Part shown: in pieces, positions 12,105 to 22,863 of the stretch
How positions within the stretch are numbered: the stretch's first letter is position 1
How the letters are laid out: each line of letters begins with the position of its first letter
From: Podocnemis expansa
Lineage: Eukaryota; Chordata; Testudines; Podocnemididae
Assembly: GCA_007922195.1 (NCBI GenBank)
Contig: ML681964.1
Location: 7,024,445 to 7,088,444 of the forward strand
Direction: 5' to 3'
DNA: 64,000 nucleotides
Position numbers and translations under genes: made by a program
The notes under the pieces: generated by a model
What the model was told of the DNA's origin: nothing
The model's input: the letters and a program-made list of their open reading frames with translations, nothing else
Databases searched by the model: none

Positions 12105-12315
12105 AGGGTAGCATAGTACCGGAGCACCTCACAGCGTATTTATCCTCATGGCACTCCTGTGAGATGTGGAAGTATTCTCCTCAATTTACAGATGGGGACC
12201 TGAATCACAGAGAGGATAAATGACTTGACCAGAGTTGCACAGGGAGTCTGTGGCAGAGCAGGGAATTCAACCCAGATCTCCCAAGCTAGTACCCTAACTG
12301 CTGGGCCATCTTTTT
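12105..12315 (-). repeat. MIR-type SINE
   Basis: The phrases CAATTTACAGATGGGGACCT, then TCACAGAGAGGATAAATGAC, TTGACCAGAGTTGCACAGGG, GGCAGAGCAGGGAATTCAAC and CCCAGATCTCCCAAG follow the order of a reverse-strand MIR element. This is the longest MIR copy in the window. Confidence 0.85.
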
Positions 12316-12493
12316 GCTCTAATTAAATGACTCTTTTGTTAGCATTTACACTCTAGTGATAGCTGATCCTTCTTGACTGAAAAATTCCTTCCATTCAGTC
12401 AATCCCTCACTAACTAAACCCTTTCCCTCAACTGTTCCCAAAGACATAGAATTAAAGTTTGCCACACACTCACTGATCACTCTGCTTGTCTGT

Positions 12494-12772
12494 TATTATT
12501 TATTTGTATTATCATAGCAACTAGGCAAGCCCAATCAGGGACCAAGGTCCCACTTTGCTAGGCTCCATACAAACATAGAACAAAGAGATTGTCCCTGTCT
12601 CAAAGAGCTTCAATCCCTTTACCTTATTTATGTCTATCTTTCTATTTAAACTGTAAGGTCTTTGGGACTGGAAATTTCTACTACTCTGTACAGCAACAAG
12701 CACAAAGTATTCCTGATCCTGGTTGGTCCTGAGGCATTATTGTAATACAAGTGATTAATAATAATCATTTAC
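12494..12772. repeat. Inverted pair of SINE tails
   Basis: At 12494-12615 the reverse strand reads AAGCTCTTTGAGACAGGGAC, then TTTGTATGGAGCCTAGCAAA and TAATACAAATAAATAATA. At 12650-12772 the forward strand reads TGTAAGGTCTTTGGGACTGG, then CTGTACAGCAACAAGCAC and TAATACAAGTGATTAATAAT. These are two copies of the same SINE-like tail (typical phrase: CTTTGGGGCAGGGACTGT, then CAGCACCTAGCACAATGGG) facing opposite ways. The same tail is found at 34490-34620 and 37740-37870. Confidence 0.7.
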
Positions 12773-13159
12773 AAAATTCAAGAACTTGAAATCAAGGAAA
12801 TAAATGGTTATGGGAATCATAAATCTTACACTGCTTACATAATACCTAAAGGAAGCATTTAATCACCTATGAAGAAATGGATATTGCACACCAAACAACC
12901 TTTAGTTTGATCCATTAGTTCAACTTTTTTAAAAATCTTGACTTTTATATAAAGACATTATTTTAAGGGATAATGTTAAATAATAAATATTGTCAACTAG
13001 TACAGTTAACAAAAAAGAGAGAGAGAGAATATTTTGGCAAACTACTTACATTTCCTTTCCTTAAGAATAATTTGTTTATGTAATTTAATTGGAAAAGTGA
13101 CTATCTTTACCAGTTTATAAAAAAATAGGTGTAAATATAGAGTTGCATTTGAGGCTAAT
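12773..13159. other. AT-rich stretch with a short GA repeat
   Basis: Only a short GA-rich run near 13016-13028 stands out; no gene or mobile element was recognised. Confidence 0.5.
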
Positions 13160-13276
13160 CAACATTTATTAATGTAGACAGACAAACTGGGTGAAGAAAT
13201 ATCTTTTATTGGACCAACTTCTGCTGATGGAAGGGACAAGCCTTCATACTCAGAGCTCTTCTTCAGATGTATACTT
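13160..13276 (-). mobile_element. Penelope-like element tail, second subfamily
   Basis: The forward strand reads TGGGTGAAGAAATATC, TTTTATTGGACCAACTTCTG and then AGAGCTCTTCTTCAGATG. This is a known sauropsid PLE-type tail. On the reverse strand it holds CTGAAGA (13260-13266), one A, then GAGCTC and, farther on, GAAGGCTTG, a decayed form of the hammerhead-like core described at 39892-39932. The same subfamily recurs at 16551-16600 and 19640-19745. Confidence 0.55.
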
Positions 13277-13654
13277 TTTATGCTTTTCCCCCCAGAAGTC
13301 GGCTGTGTTGTGCTTTTATTCTGAAGTTACTGATGAAATATTTATTTTAGAGAATAGTTATTTTGTTATAATAAAATATGCATTTAAAAATACTTAACCT
13401 TGATAATTGGAAACCATGATTTATTTATGAACACAAAGTTCACCATAGGATAGGAACACAGCATCAGTTATAACTCTGTGGAGAGACTCCCACTTGTCAT
13501 AGTAAACCACACATTCCTTCAGAGCCACGACTAAAACCCTACACCTAAAATGTGCATGGGCCTCTTCCTTCTCCATGAAATACCTCTGCTGTCTCTCAGC
13601 TGTAAGAACGATCTTTATGTTAACGTAAACTGCAAGCAGGTTATAGAGGACAAA

Positions 13655-13700
13655 ATCCAAAGGGGCAGCCGTGTTAGTCTAATAAAGCAACAAAAGCAAG
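13655..13700 (-). mobile_element. Short Penelope-like fragment
   Basis: GGGGCAGCCGTGTTAGTCT followed by an A-rich stretch with repeated CAA matches the outer end of PLE copies in this window (compare GGGTAGCCATGTTGGTCT at 32646). Only about 45 bp are present. Confidence 0.5.
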
Positions 13701-14524
13701 GACAAAATGTTCACATACACTATGGCATTCAATCCTTTTCCTACTGAAATCAATGGCAAAAAAACCTCTCACTGATACTAATGGCTGGAGAATTGGACCT
13801 GTAATTCCTGCCAAAATCAGTAGGAACAGGATTGGTCCAATATAGCCCAAAACCAAACTCATTACTAACAGTTTTTGTAGAACATTTTCTTCATGTAGCC
13901 AGTGGTTAGATTTTCAAGGATATTTGTTATATATTTTTACAATTGATGTCAGGCTAACAAGACTATAGACCATACACCGAGTACTGGAACTTTGTGGGTT
14001 GTAGCTGCTACTCATCAATATTTTAGAAAGATTTTTTGTTTGTCGTGAAAGATCTCTGAAACGGTAAGAGCTAGAAACACAGAATTTTGAAAGGGTACTA
14101 CTGATTTCCTGACTTAAATAACTAGATTGGTTAGATGGCAAAATCAGTTCCTTCAGAGCCCCAATTGGGCCCACTGATAATTAGCTTTTAGTAGCACCTG
14201 ATCATAGGCATTTGCTGGTGTCTTCTGTTAGGTGTGTCACATACTAATACCAAGACATACTAATACCAAGAATACTAATGATACCTACAGATACACCATT
14301 CCAGTTCAAAAGTTCCCCTCCACCTAGCACTTGCTATGTCTATTAACAAACCACAAGGACAAATATTCAAAGTTGCTGGAGTAGATTTGAGGTTTGACTG
14401 CTTCAGTCATGGTTAATTATGCATTGTTACTTCAAGAGTTGGAATGGGGAAAAATTTGTATATTCTTGCTCAAGGAAGAAAATAAAAAAATATTGTTTAT
14501 TATCAGGCAATACCAGTAAGTTAA
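13701..14524. other. AT-rich stretch without recognised gene
   Basis: Frames of 62-86 codons on the reverse strand carry no known motif. A weak palindromic-repeat phrase (ACTGAAATCAATGGC) lies near 13744. Nothing else is recognised. Confidence 0.45.
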
Positions 14525-14815
14525 ATGTAAATGTGTTTTGTAAGCACAGCACTAACTATGTTAATTTCTTAAAGTAATATGATAAAAGAAAAAGTATATC
14601 CAATAAAATGTTATGTTAAAGTAATTTATGTACTTCATTCACCACATCTTTTGTTATCAAGAAATGAGTTAAAGGTCAATGTGTTTTGTAAGCACATCAT
14701 TAGTTATGTTAATTTTTTAAAGTAACATAGAAGAGAAAGGTACTTCCAATAAATATACTATGTTAATGTAATTAACATAGTTCATTCATCATACCTTTTA
14801 CTATATTTTCCCCAG
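14525..14815. repeat. Two-copy tandem duplication, about 148 bp per unit
   Basis: The phrase GTGTTTTGTAAGCACA occurs at 14533 and, with one change near its end, at 14681, a spacing of 148 bp. The following parts also match in order: TAGTTATGTTAATTT, TTAAAGTAACATA, TTCCAATAAA, ATGTTAATGTAATT and TTCATTCA. The copies have diverged by substitutions and small indels, so the duplication is not recent. Confidence 0.8.
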
Positions 14816-16550
14816 GTGATGCCAGGTATTTCTGCTAATATTAAAATAAGCAATACAGCAACTATGGAACATATTATCTGATATGTTTGTATATTTAATT
14901 CAGTACAAACCTGCAGTTTAGAAATATACCTGAAGTTGCTGTCAGGGTAATTGAAAGAGTCACTGCTGTTTAGTCCTAGTATATATTATATCTTAATACA
15001 AGGACACATTTTATCAGTTCATTGGCCTGCTGCAGGCTGTCCTATGCTGTAAATCATTTTAAGAGTCATTGGTAGGTGAATTTAGCTAGCTCAGAGCAGG
15101 GATTAAAGAAAGATGAGGTGGCTGGTGTGGTGGGGTGGAGGAGAGTAGAGCTCACCTGCAATCACCAAAAATATAAGAACTCCCCCATTTCCCTGGCTTG
15201 TGCAGTGAAAGGTTCTCTTCATGTTTTACTCTAGGTTTGAGAGGGTGGGCAGCAGGTATAAACCATTCCTGCTGAGAGCACTACTTCAAAACTGACCCAG
15301 GCTGAAGGTATTGGTGAGATGCCACCATCTTCTGTTCAGTGGCTTATCTAAAAGAAATTTGTTTTCTTGGTTCATTTAATACAAGAAAGTGTTCACACTA
15401 CAGCAGCCTGAGGAGAGGAACCAAAGACTGGATCCTCATCCCTGCCCCAGCTTCTTTATGCCAAGAAAAAGATGAGGTGCAGCAGAGGGGCATGAAAGTC
15501 CAGTAAGTGGTTAGAGCAGAATGCCCCCAGTGCACGTACTGTGGAGACAGCTGCACAGCTGCCTCCCAACAACCCTTTACAACCTCCTCAGGCAAGGAGC
15601 ATGAGGCTGTTGCAGATGCGGCTCATTTGGGATGCAGTGACAGGACTGGTGTTGCAGAGATTTTGGGCAGCACTGTGACCCATACGACAGCTCACGAAGA
15701 CTGCTGTAAGGTAAAGCCAGGCCTTCACTGAGAGACGCTTAGGTTATGTGGAGGCCTCTTTAACCCCTGGAGCACCCAAGATCAGAAGAACACAAAGGGA
15801 CCTTAGTCCTTCCTTCCCCATGGTAGCATGGCCTGAGTTGTGCTTCTTAGGGAAACATCAAGCAGCTCTTCTGTCACTACACTCCACCTTCCCCTCCCCC
15901 TGTCCGTTTGGTCCCTCTGAGCTGACTCTCACACCCCCACCCCCAAAACAAGCTACACAAGAGTCTACCATTAATAATGACATGGTGCCTGGAGAGGAAG
16001 TTAAAGACCTATGCATGGACCTTGTCGACCACATGTGATTTTTCTTTTGCTCATTTCTAACTTACCTATTTCTGAAGCTCAACTTCTATCATTACTAAAA
16101 TGCTCAATACTTAGCATCTGTGAGTATTTTTGTTTCATGCCAGAGTCCCAAAAATAAAGTAATAAAAATAGAAAAGAAAAAAAACCCTAAGAACTAAACA
16201 CTCATGCTATTTGGTGTAATTTAATGCAAATGGGACATTGGGAGGCTGGTAGAGTCTGGGGCTGCTAACCTACTGAGGGTAAAGCAGCTAACTGTGTGCC
16301 TTTTAGAGCTTGGTTAAGTTTGCCCAGTCTGGATGGAAATGAGAAAGATTCTTCTCTCTTAATATGTATATATTCTTTAGTGTATCCATCATTAAATTTT
16401 TTTATGATCAAGGGCTCAGTCCTATTCTCAGTGAACTCAGTAGGACAGATCTATCCGTCTTACCATCAGGCATCAAGTGACGAGGAAGTGGGAGAACACA
16501 GAAAGTACACTGAACATTACATTTCTCCACTGAAATATTAAAAAATCCAA
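14816..16550. other. Stretch without recognised gene
   Basis: Frames up to 96 codons (15748-16038) have no known domain. The part at 15240-15960 is slightly richer in G and C. I see no splice-bounded exon that I can defend and no repeat I can name. Confidence 0.4.
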
Positions 16551-16625
16551 TAAAAGGTATTACTATACCTCATCCACTTTGTCTTAGAATTTCACCTGGG
16601 TTTTAAGCAGCCAGAATGCATTCCA
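16551..16625 (+). mobile_element. Penelope-like tail fragment, second subfamily
   Basis: GGTATTACTATACCTCATCC and ACTTTGTCTTAGAATTTCAC, then TTTTAAGCAGCCAGAATGC, match in order the segment at 19720-19785 (CTACCTCATCCATTTGTCC, TTTTTAAGTGGCCAGCATGC). The pair extends beyond the PLE tail itself, so both may come from one longer element. Confidence 0.4.
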
Positions 16626-16734
16626 TTAATAACACTATGCTCTTCAAGTATAGCTGAGTGTTGTAAGGCTTTATATATACGGCAGAGAAAGGTGCAATGG
16701 TTTGCCATGTAGAATAGGGTGGAAGGATCAAAAT

Positions 16735-16752
16735 GTGTGTGTGTGTGTGTGG
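16735..16752. repeat. (GT)n microsatellite
   Basis: Nine GT units are followed by a short G-rich stretch. On the reverse strand this produces histidine- and threonine-rich frames, which are artefacts. Confidence 0.9.
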
Positions 16753-17514
16753 CGGGGGGTGGATGGGTTGGAAGCATATTTCAAAGCTGAGGTGTAGCAG
16801 GCAGACTGTCGTGCTCCAGCTGATGATGAGCAGGACAGAACAGGAAAAAGAGATGATTGCCATGGGGCTTTGTGGCTGATAGGTAATCCTCTACTTGACC
16901 AATGGCCCCTCATCTGTAGTGACATGAACAAAATCCCCCTTCATTTCCTTTGGGTCATACAACACAGTATCCTGTAGGATATATGAGTAATAACATAATT
17001 TCGGTGTCAGCTGCAATCATAAATATAAATCAGCGGTTATCTGGAAACCACATGAAACAATAGCCTATTTCTTCAGATTAGCTCTGCTGCATGTTCTTGT
17101 GTTGAGCTACCTTACATAGGAGTAACTGAGAACATTTTTACTTTCCATGCAGTGTTTCTTTCCTCGTATGCTTCAGTAGACTCAAGTGCTCCTCTCTTAA
17201 GAATCACAAGGCCTTGCAAAATAGCTGGAAAGCACACCTATCCTTATAGGAACATTCCCAGCATATGGGTTTTCCTTGCCAGGGACAGAGCTGAAGGATG
17301 CTAGATCTGTACAATCAATGCAGAAGCCTGCTGTGCAGGGTCCAGTTGGGGTCAGTGACAGTATTGCTGGGATATCCCTATACTTCAGCTATTCCTTGGC
17401 TGTTGCAAGACCTATTAGTAGATACCAGTTGGAGAACAAGTTAGGGCAGTTCTGACTTGTGCCAGAGACTGTGTTCGATCTCTGCTGTAGACAATGGTTT
17501 CAGTACACATGCAC
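16753..17514. other. Stretch without recognised feature
   Basis: No coding or repeat signal was recognised here beyond short chance frames. Confidence 0.45.
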
Positions 17515-17708
17515 CACGGTGTGTTTTCAAACCATGGGTGGGGATCAAGTAGTGGGTTGCAGACCCTCAGGTATTGGGTTGCAGTGCTCCCTGCTGACAC
17601 TGCTCAAGTACTGGAATGCTTTGCTAAAAGATGTAATTGTTGGGTTGTGGGCATAAATGAGTTTTTTTCAAGTTGGTCCCAAGAAAAAAGTTTGAAAACA
17701 ACCAGTGT
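17515..17708. mobile_element. hAT-type miniature element
   Basis: The 5-prime end has GTGTTTTCAAACCATGGGTG and the 3-prime end AGTTTGAAAACAACCAGTG, inverted versions of one word. Internal phrases TGGAATGCTTTGCTAAAAGA, GTTGGGTTGTGGGCATAAAT and TTGGTCCCAAGAAAAA are shared with 39781-40081, so the two belong to one family. I could not find a clean 8-bp duplication. Confidence 0.65.
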
Positions 17709-18196
17709 ATTACATCTGAATGGAAAGATGCTCCCAGGCAGTGAAAGAAACAACATTTGTACAAGTTGGTGAAAAGCAAACCATTCATTACTGTCACCAC
17801 ACTGCTGAGGGAAACAGAAAAGCAAGTTTCACAGACTGAAAGTGTCATCTCATCACAAACAAGCCTCGTTCACTGTAAGAATGGATACATATTTCTGTGA
17901 GAACTGGCATATTTCCATTTGGGGGAAATATTGGTGGTTGACCACAACTGAGCAAGGAGGGTGGAACTTGCTGATATTTGCTGTGAAATAGTAATATTTT
18001 TCCATGAATCACTGTGGCATAAAATCACCAAAACAACCAACCCACTGTCTGTAGATACTTCCCTCAAACATCTATCTCCATACACCCCCATGGGTACTCT
18101 AGAAAACTCCTTCTGACATCTATTCTCATAGGTATACCCACTAAAATCCCCATCCTTACTACCTGGACCCCCATGATCCCTGCCATCTGTAGACAC
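17709..18196. other. Stretch without recognised gene
   Basis: A 108-codon reverse frame (17870-18196) shows no domain. No repeat was recognised up to the miniature element that begins at 18200. Confidence 0.45.
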
Positions 18197-18199
18197 TCA

Positions 18200-18635
18200 G
18201 GCTATGTCTACACTAGCAAATTAGCCCAGACTAAGCAAGCTTAGTTCAGACAAATTTAAACCCTATCTACACTAGCCTTTGGCTAGTTCAAACTAAAAAA
18301 ATTTTTAGCGCAAACTAATCAAAGGTTAGTTCGAACTAGTTAGTTTGGCTGGTTAGTCCTAACTAACTGTTTAGTATAAACTTATTTCAAAGTTTAGTTT
18401 GAACTAGCCCAATGGAAACATGCTTGTTCGAACTAAATAAATTTGAATTAGAGCTTAGTTTGAACTAAACGTGGTTTTTTAGTTTGAACTTTGTTTGAAC
18501 TTGCCGCTATTTTTTTAGTTCAAACTAAAAAGTTAGTCTGAACCAAAAAAATAGTTTGTACTAAAAAAACATGTTTAGTTTGAACTAACTTCGAACTACT
18601 TAGCTCAGACTAAGATTTTAGGTGTAGACATAGCC
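18200..18635. mobile_element. Harbinger-like miniature element filled with TTCGAA-type palindromes
   Basis: Termini GGCTATGTCTACACT (18200-18214) and GGTGTAGACATAGCC (18621-18635) are near-perfect inverted repeats bounded by TCA at 18197-18199 and 18636-18638. The interior is a nearly continuous array of the words TTAGTTCGAACTAG, TTTAGTTTGAACTAA and their relatives in both orientations. There is no coding capacity. A transcript would fold into many nested hairpins. The 3-bp duplication and terminus are shared with the other elements of this group. Confidence 0.85.
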
Positions 18636-19639
18636 TCACAGAGCAAAAAATCAGAGTTTTCCTCAGCTCTGCCAAGAATGTGAATTAAGTAACTGCAGAG
18701 AAAATTCTCCTTATTCTTCTGTACATAGGAACAGGTACCAGTTCTCTCTCCCCAGGACCAACTACTATAGCCAACACTGTGAATCCCTTCAGTTCAGTGC
18801 CAATGCCCTCAGATGTCCCCCTCCCTCCTTCATCACCGATGAACACCTGTGAGAAGCAGATGGTGTAAATAATCCAGAATGTATTTCTTGAGTCCATACA
18901 GAAAAGCTGCCAAGTTGCTGATTTTTTGGCACTCTGCCTTGTGGCACCAATGGCTGGTAAGGGACACATATGCTGCCTGCAAATAACTGAAGAGGAAATT
19001 CTCTCAGCTTTCTCAGAAGGTCTCAGGAATCTGGCTCATGCCCTTTTGTTTGTTGCTTGGCATCTTATGTGTCTGGTTGGGATCCCACATGTGAGATCCT
19101 TACACAATCTACTTTCCAGCTCACTTCTCTTAGTCAGCACTTAACTCTTCTCTTTTGTTAGGCTGAATTCTGTTCTGTGTGGGACACACTTTTCCCTTTT
19201 CACAACTGTGCAGGGGATTCTGTTTTTGACTGGGCCTATATTGGTAGAAGCCAATATGTGTTTGCATGAACCCAAAAGAGATGGGTTCTGGCAACAGAGT
19301 TTGTTTTACAGAAGGCCCTGGGATTGAGGCCTGTTTTATACTGAAAAGTTTCATCAGGAGAGGTCTAGTTTTTCAGTGGAGACAAGTGTAAGTTCACACC
19401 TTTGCTGGCAACTGAAATATCCCTCCCTTTTTGTAAAACAGCTGCTACCTTTTCAGGAGCAGCACAAGTCCCAAAACACTAATGTGGATTCACATTGACA
19501 CAGGTGTAGGTACACTAGTAAAAGAAGTCCTCACACTGCACTGCTCCTTTCAGCAGTGACCTGTCTGGTAAACTTTTTGATCTCTATTGCACATGGATCA
19601 GAGTGATCAGAAATTCATCTACTGTCATATGCAATGTTA
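18636..19639. other. Stretch without recognised gene
   Basis: A 94-codon reverse frame (18685-18969) and shorter frames lack motifs. No repeat was named. Confidence 0.45.
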
Positions 19640-19785
19640 TTGTAGCTGTCTTAGTCCCACGCTATTAGAGAGACAAGGTGGGCCTCTCTCACCAACATAA
19701 GTAGGTCCAATACTAGATACTACCTCATCCATTTGTCCTAGAAATTTGCCTGGTTTTTAAGTGGCCAGCATGCACTTTACAGCCA
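19640..19785 (+). mobile_element. Penelope-like tail, second subfamily, with inverted start
   Basis: The segment AGTCCCACGCTATTAGAGAGA followed by CAAGGTGGG reads as the reverse complement of the outer tail. Forward tail phrases CTCTCACCAACATAAGT, AGGTCCAATAC and CTACCTCATCC follow. An inverted outer piece joined to a forward piece is also seen at 35944-36142 and 51294-51638, and is common for PLE insertions. Confidence 0.5.
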
Positions 19786-22466
19786 CATCTGCAGCATTAC
19801 CAGTCATCAGAGAATATTGCTCCTCACCAATGGGAACAATAGAGTCTGATCTGGCATGTGAACACACTCAAGATGCCACATCGTCCAAAGAGGTCTTCAA
19901 TTTGATCAAGAAAGGTCACTGATTTCCTTGTACTGTGGGGGTGAGATGCATCTGCAAGTAAACTGTGATATTTTCACAGCAACAGCATTATTTACCAGAG
20001 CTTTTTGGAGAAGTTGGGATCCTCCAGAGCTATGTTCAGGGAAAGGAACACAGAGAAGTGTTCTAACATGTTAAGGCCAACACTAACAAATACCAAAGAG
20101 TGAGCACACAGTACTCTGACTACTGGCTGGAATATGTTTGAGAACAGCAGAAATCCTGATAGGATTATTTAATTTGCCTGACCTGTGCTGTGTGTACTCT
20201 ATTTATATATGTGCCCTATTATTGATTAAATTGCGGCAATACATAAAACATGCCAGGCACTTTCCAAACACAAGGAAAGCCACCATCCCTGAGGGGACCA
20301 CAGGAGCCTAACCTGATTTTCCCTCTATCATTCAACCCCCTTCCCGCCTTGTCCTGCATGCACTCCCGAGCGTCAGTTCTATGTCCGAATGTCCTTCCTT
20401 TTGAACATCCAGTACTTTCCTTCCCCATGACTGTTTACTCACAAAATAAATTAATGACACTAATAGATAACTTAGTCAGCTAATTTCTAGAGTGCTTCTT
20501 GTGAGAACAGGGTCTTAAACCCAATTCAAGAGAGATTTAAGGGTAGTGGCTTTGCAGACCAGCTCAAGAAGCGCTTTCCAAGTGTGGGGAGCAGCACAGA
20601 AAGGAGCACAGAAAAGGCTATATAGGAGAAGCAGATGCCAGGCCACTGAGAAAAGGCATCATGCTTGTCAGAGCAGTCTAAGCTGGAGATGGGTTGTGTG
20701 AGCAGCACAGATCATCAAAAAAAACCTGGAAAACAATTTTGAAACCAATGTTGATGTTGTTTCCATTTTGAAATGGACTTTCTGTTTATAGCAAAATGGT
20801 TTTCATGATATTTGAATGAAATATTTCATTTGCCAAAACCCCTGTTTTCTTACTGAGATCCAGATTTTCAGTAAGCAAAATGTTATGTGAAAAATGTTCA
20901 TAATGCTGATAAATTTTTGCAAATAACCTTTGTGTTAATAAAAGGCCATATTTGGATTTTACTGTGTAAAATGTTGACTAGTCCAGTTAACAAGCAGCCT
21001 GCCGGTGATAAACTAATGAGCTCTGCAGAAGCAGCACCTATCTCTACTTTGCCCTAGGGTAAAGACATTTATGCAAGCTTCTTCCATTATCCTGAGTTCC
21101 TTACCATACTTTAGAGAGAGTACTTTTGGACTGGGATTGCAGGGTGATGACATGTACATCATGAACAGAGAGACTTCTGATCCAAACCTCAGATCTGAAC
21201 AATGCCTGTACTTGTTTGGAACCAAAGTTCATGGATGGCTCCCGACTGCATGATGGGTCAGCCAAAATCGGAGATCCAAATGTCCCTGATTTGTGGACAC
21301 TTTGGATTCAGATACAAATTTTGCTGCACTGAGCTGTTTCTAATCCAGTGTGATTGGACAGCATAGTCTAATGAACCTGAATTTGTGAAAATTCCAGTTC
21401 AATCGAACAGAGTAGAATATGCTGCTGTTTTACTTTCTATCATCTCAGTAACAGACAATGGTCTTTGAGGAGTGTATTTGCTTGTGCCGGGGTGGGAAAG
21501 AAAGAATGTGTCTGTAGGAATGGTTAACAGTGGGACTGTCTGATTGCATTTTATTTAGGTAGTAGTCACCAGCACCAATACTGTGCCACACTTCAGGAGA
21601 TGGTCACCCTGAACAGCGCACCAGCAGAAGTGGTGGTGCAACTCCATGAAGCCAGCTGTTCCTGGAAAATGCCACAGCTTCTTTGCAGAAATCCCTATGC
21701 AAGCTGACTCCCTGTTTCCTATTAACAGTCTGTTCTAATCTAGGTTTTCTGTTTACAAACCTAAAGGCCAAATCCACTCCTGGTGTTAAAATCAGCACAT
21801 CAGCTTCATAGAGCTCAAGCATACTGTGCTTTTCTGGCGGCTGTGGGACAATGGTTGCATTTTCACCTCCTTCTCCCAGGCCTCATGCATCACTCATGCA
21901 GGGTCAGAGAGGTCCCCAGCTCCCACCAGATGGCATCACTCCGGCCGTACTTGCAAGATGGGAGGACGGGGACACTGCTTTCCTTCTTCTGCGCTCTGCC
22001 CTGTGACTTTCCAGTGCTCATGGCAGCAACTTCCCAGGCTCTGGCTGGGCTCTGGTGCTGCTGCCCCACGCTTGCCCCACACCTACCTCCTGTGCGGTGC
22101 CTGCCTCTCCTCCTCCAGGCCAATCAGATCTGGCACTGGTTCCTTCTCCTGGGTGTGGGGTGTTCACCCTCTTGCCATGAGGTAGAAGGGAGGAGTTCCT
22201 CCTTCTGGTTACCCACAGCTCCCCGCTCTTCCACCTGTTCCTGGTCTCCATCCAGCCACATTTCACAGTCTCCTGCACCCCCTGCCCCTGCACATTGTGA
22301 AAGGCCTGGCTGGTGTCCCTCCCCCTGGCCAGCATTTGGGAGTGGGTGGTGAGTCTGGCCCCCTCCAACACTCTCCCCTGTCAGCGTGCCACTGAAAGAG
22401 CTTCAGCAACTTACTCTTGCTGAGAGCTGGCTCATAGATATTTACTTTGTTTTTGCTCCTATCTTT
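19786..22466. other. Stretch without recognised gene; GC-rich patch at 21840-22380
   Basis: At 21840-22380 the sequence is GC-rich and gives overlapping long frames on both strands (up to 189 codons). None shows a known domain, and frames open at once on both strands reflect composition. At 20715-20900 there are diverged repeats of GAAATATTTCATTT-like palindromic phrases. I cannot exclude a degraded retroelement in the GC-rich patch. Confidence 0.35.
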
Positions 22467-22863
22467 GGCTATGCCTACACTAGAGGGCTCAGGTAAGTCG
22501 ACTTAATAAGGTCAACTTAAAGTCGACTTTATTAAGTTGATTTAGAGAATCCGCATTTATTTAAGTCGACTTCATAAAGTCAGCTTAAGCCAGGGGACCC
22601 ATTTAAAGTCAAGGTAATAAAGTTGACTTAAATGGCTCTCCTGCCTTAAATCGACTTTATTAAGTCAACTTTAATGGCCACGTTTTGTTAAATTGACTTA
22701 AAGTCGACTTAACCCTTAAAGTCAACTTTAGGGGTGAGAGTTATTAAGTTGACTTAAGCAATTGCTTAAGTCAACTTAATGAACTCCAAATGTGACCCTA
22801 GAATTGCTTAAGTTGACCTAAGCCTGGTTAAGTTGACTTAAGCCTCCGGTGTAGACACTGGGA
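22467..22863. mobile_element. Harbinger-like miniature element filled with GTCGAC palindromes
   Basis: The 5-prime terminus is GGCTATGCCTACACTAGA and the 3-prime terminus is GGTGTAGACACTGGG, the latter worn. The interior is an array of TAAGTCGACTTA, TTAAGTCAACTTAA and AAGTTGACTTAA words in both orientations. The palindrome is built on GTCGAC rather than the TTCGAA of 18200-18635, although the terminus is the same. The worn 3-prime end prevents a firm duplication call. Confidence 0.75.

Noticed and set aside
18200..18635. The short repeated words as a CRISPR array.
   Set aside because: The words are palindromic and irregularly spaced, with inverted termini and a 3-bp duplication, in a vertebrate genome. 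This is a transposable element.
21783..22371. Overlapping frames of 117-189 codons on both strands as a host gene.
   Set aside because: Both strands are open at once in a GC-rich patch, the peptides are low in information, and no domain or splice-like border is visible.
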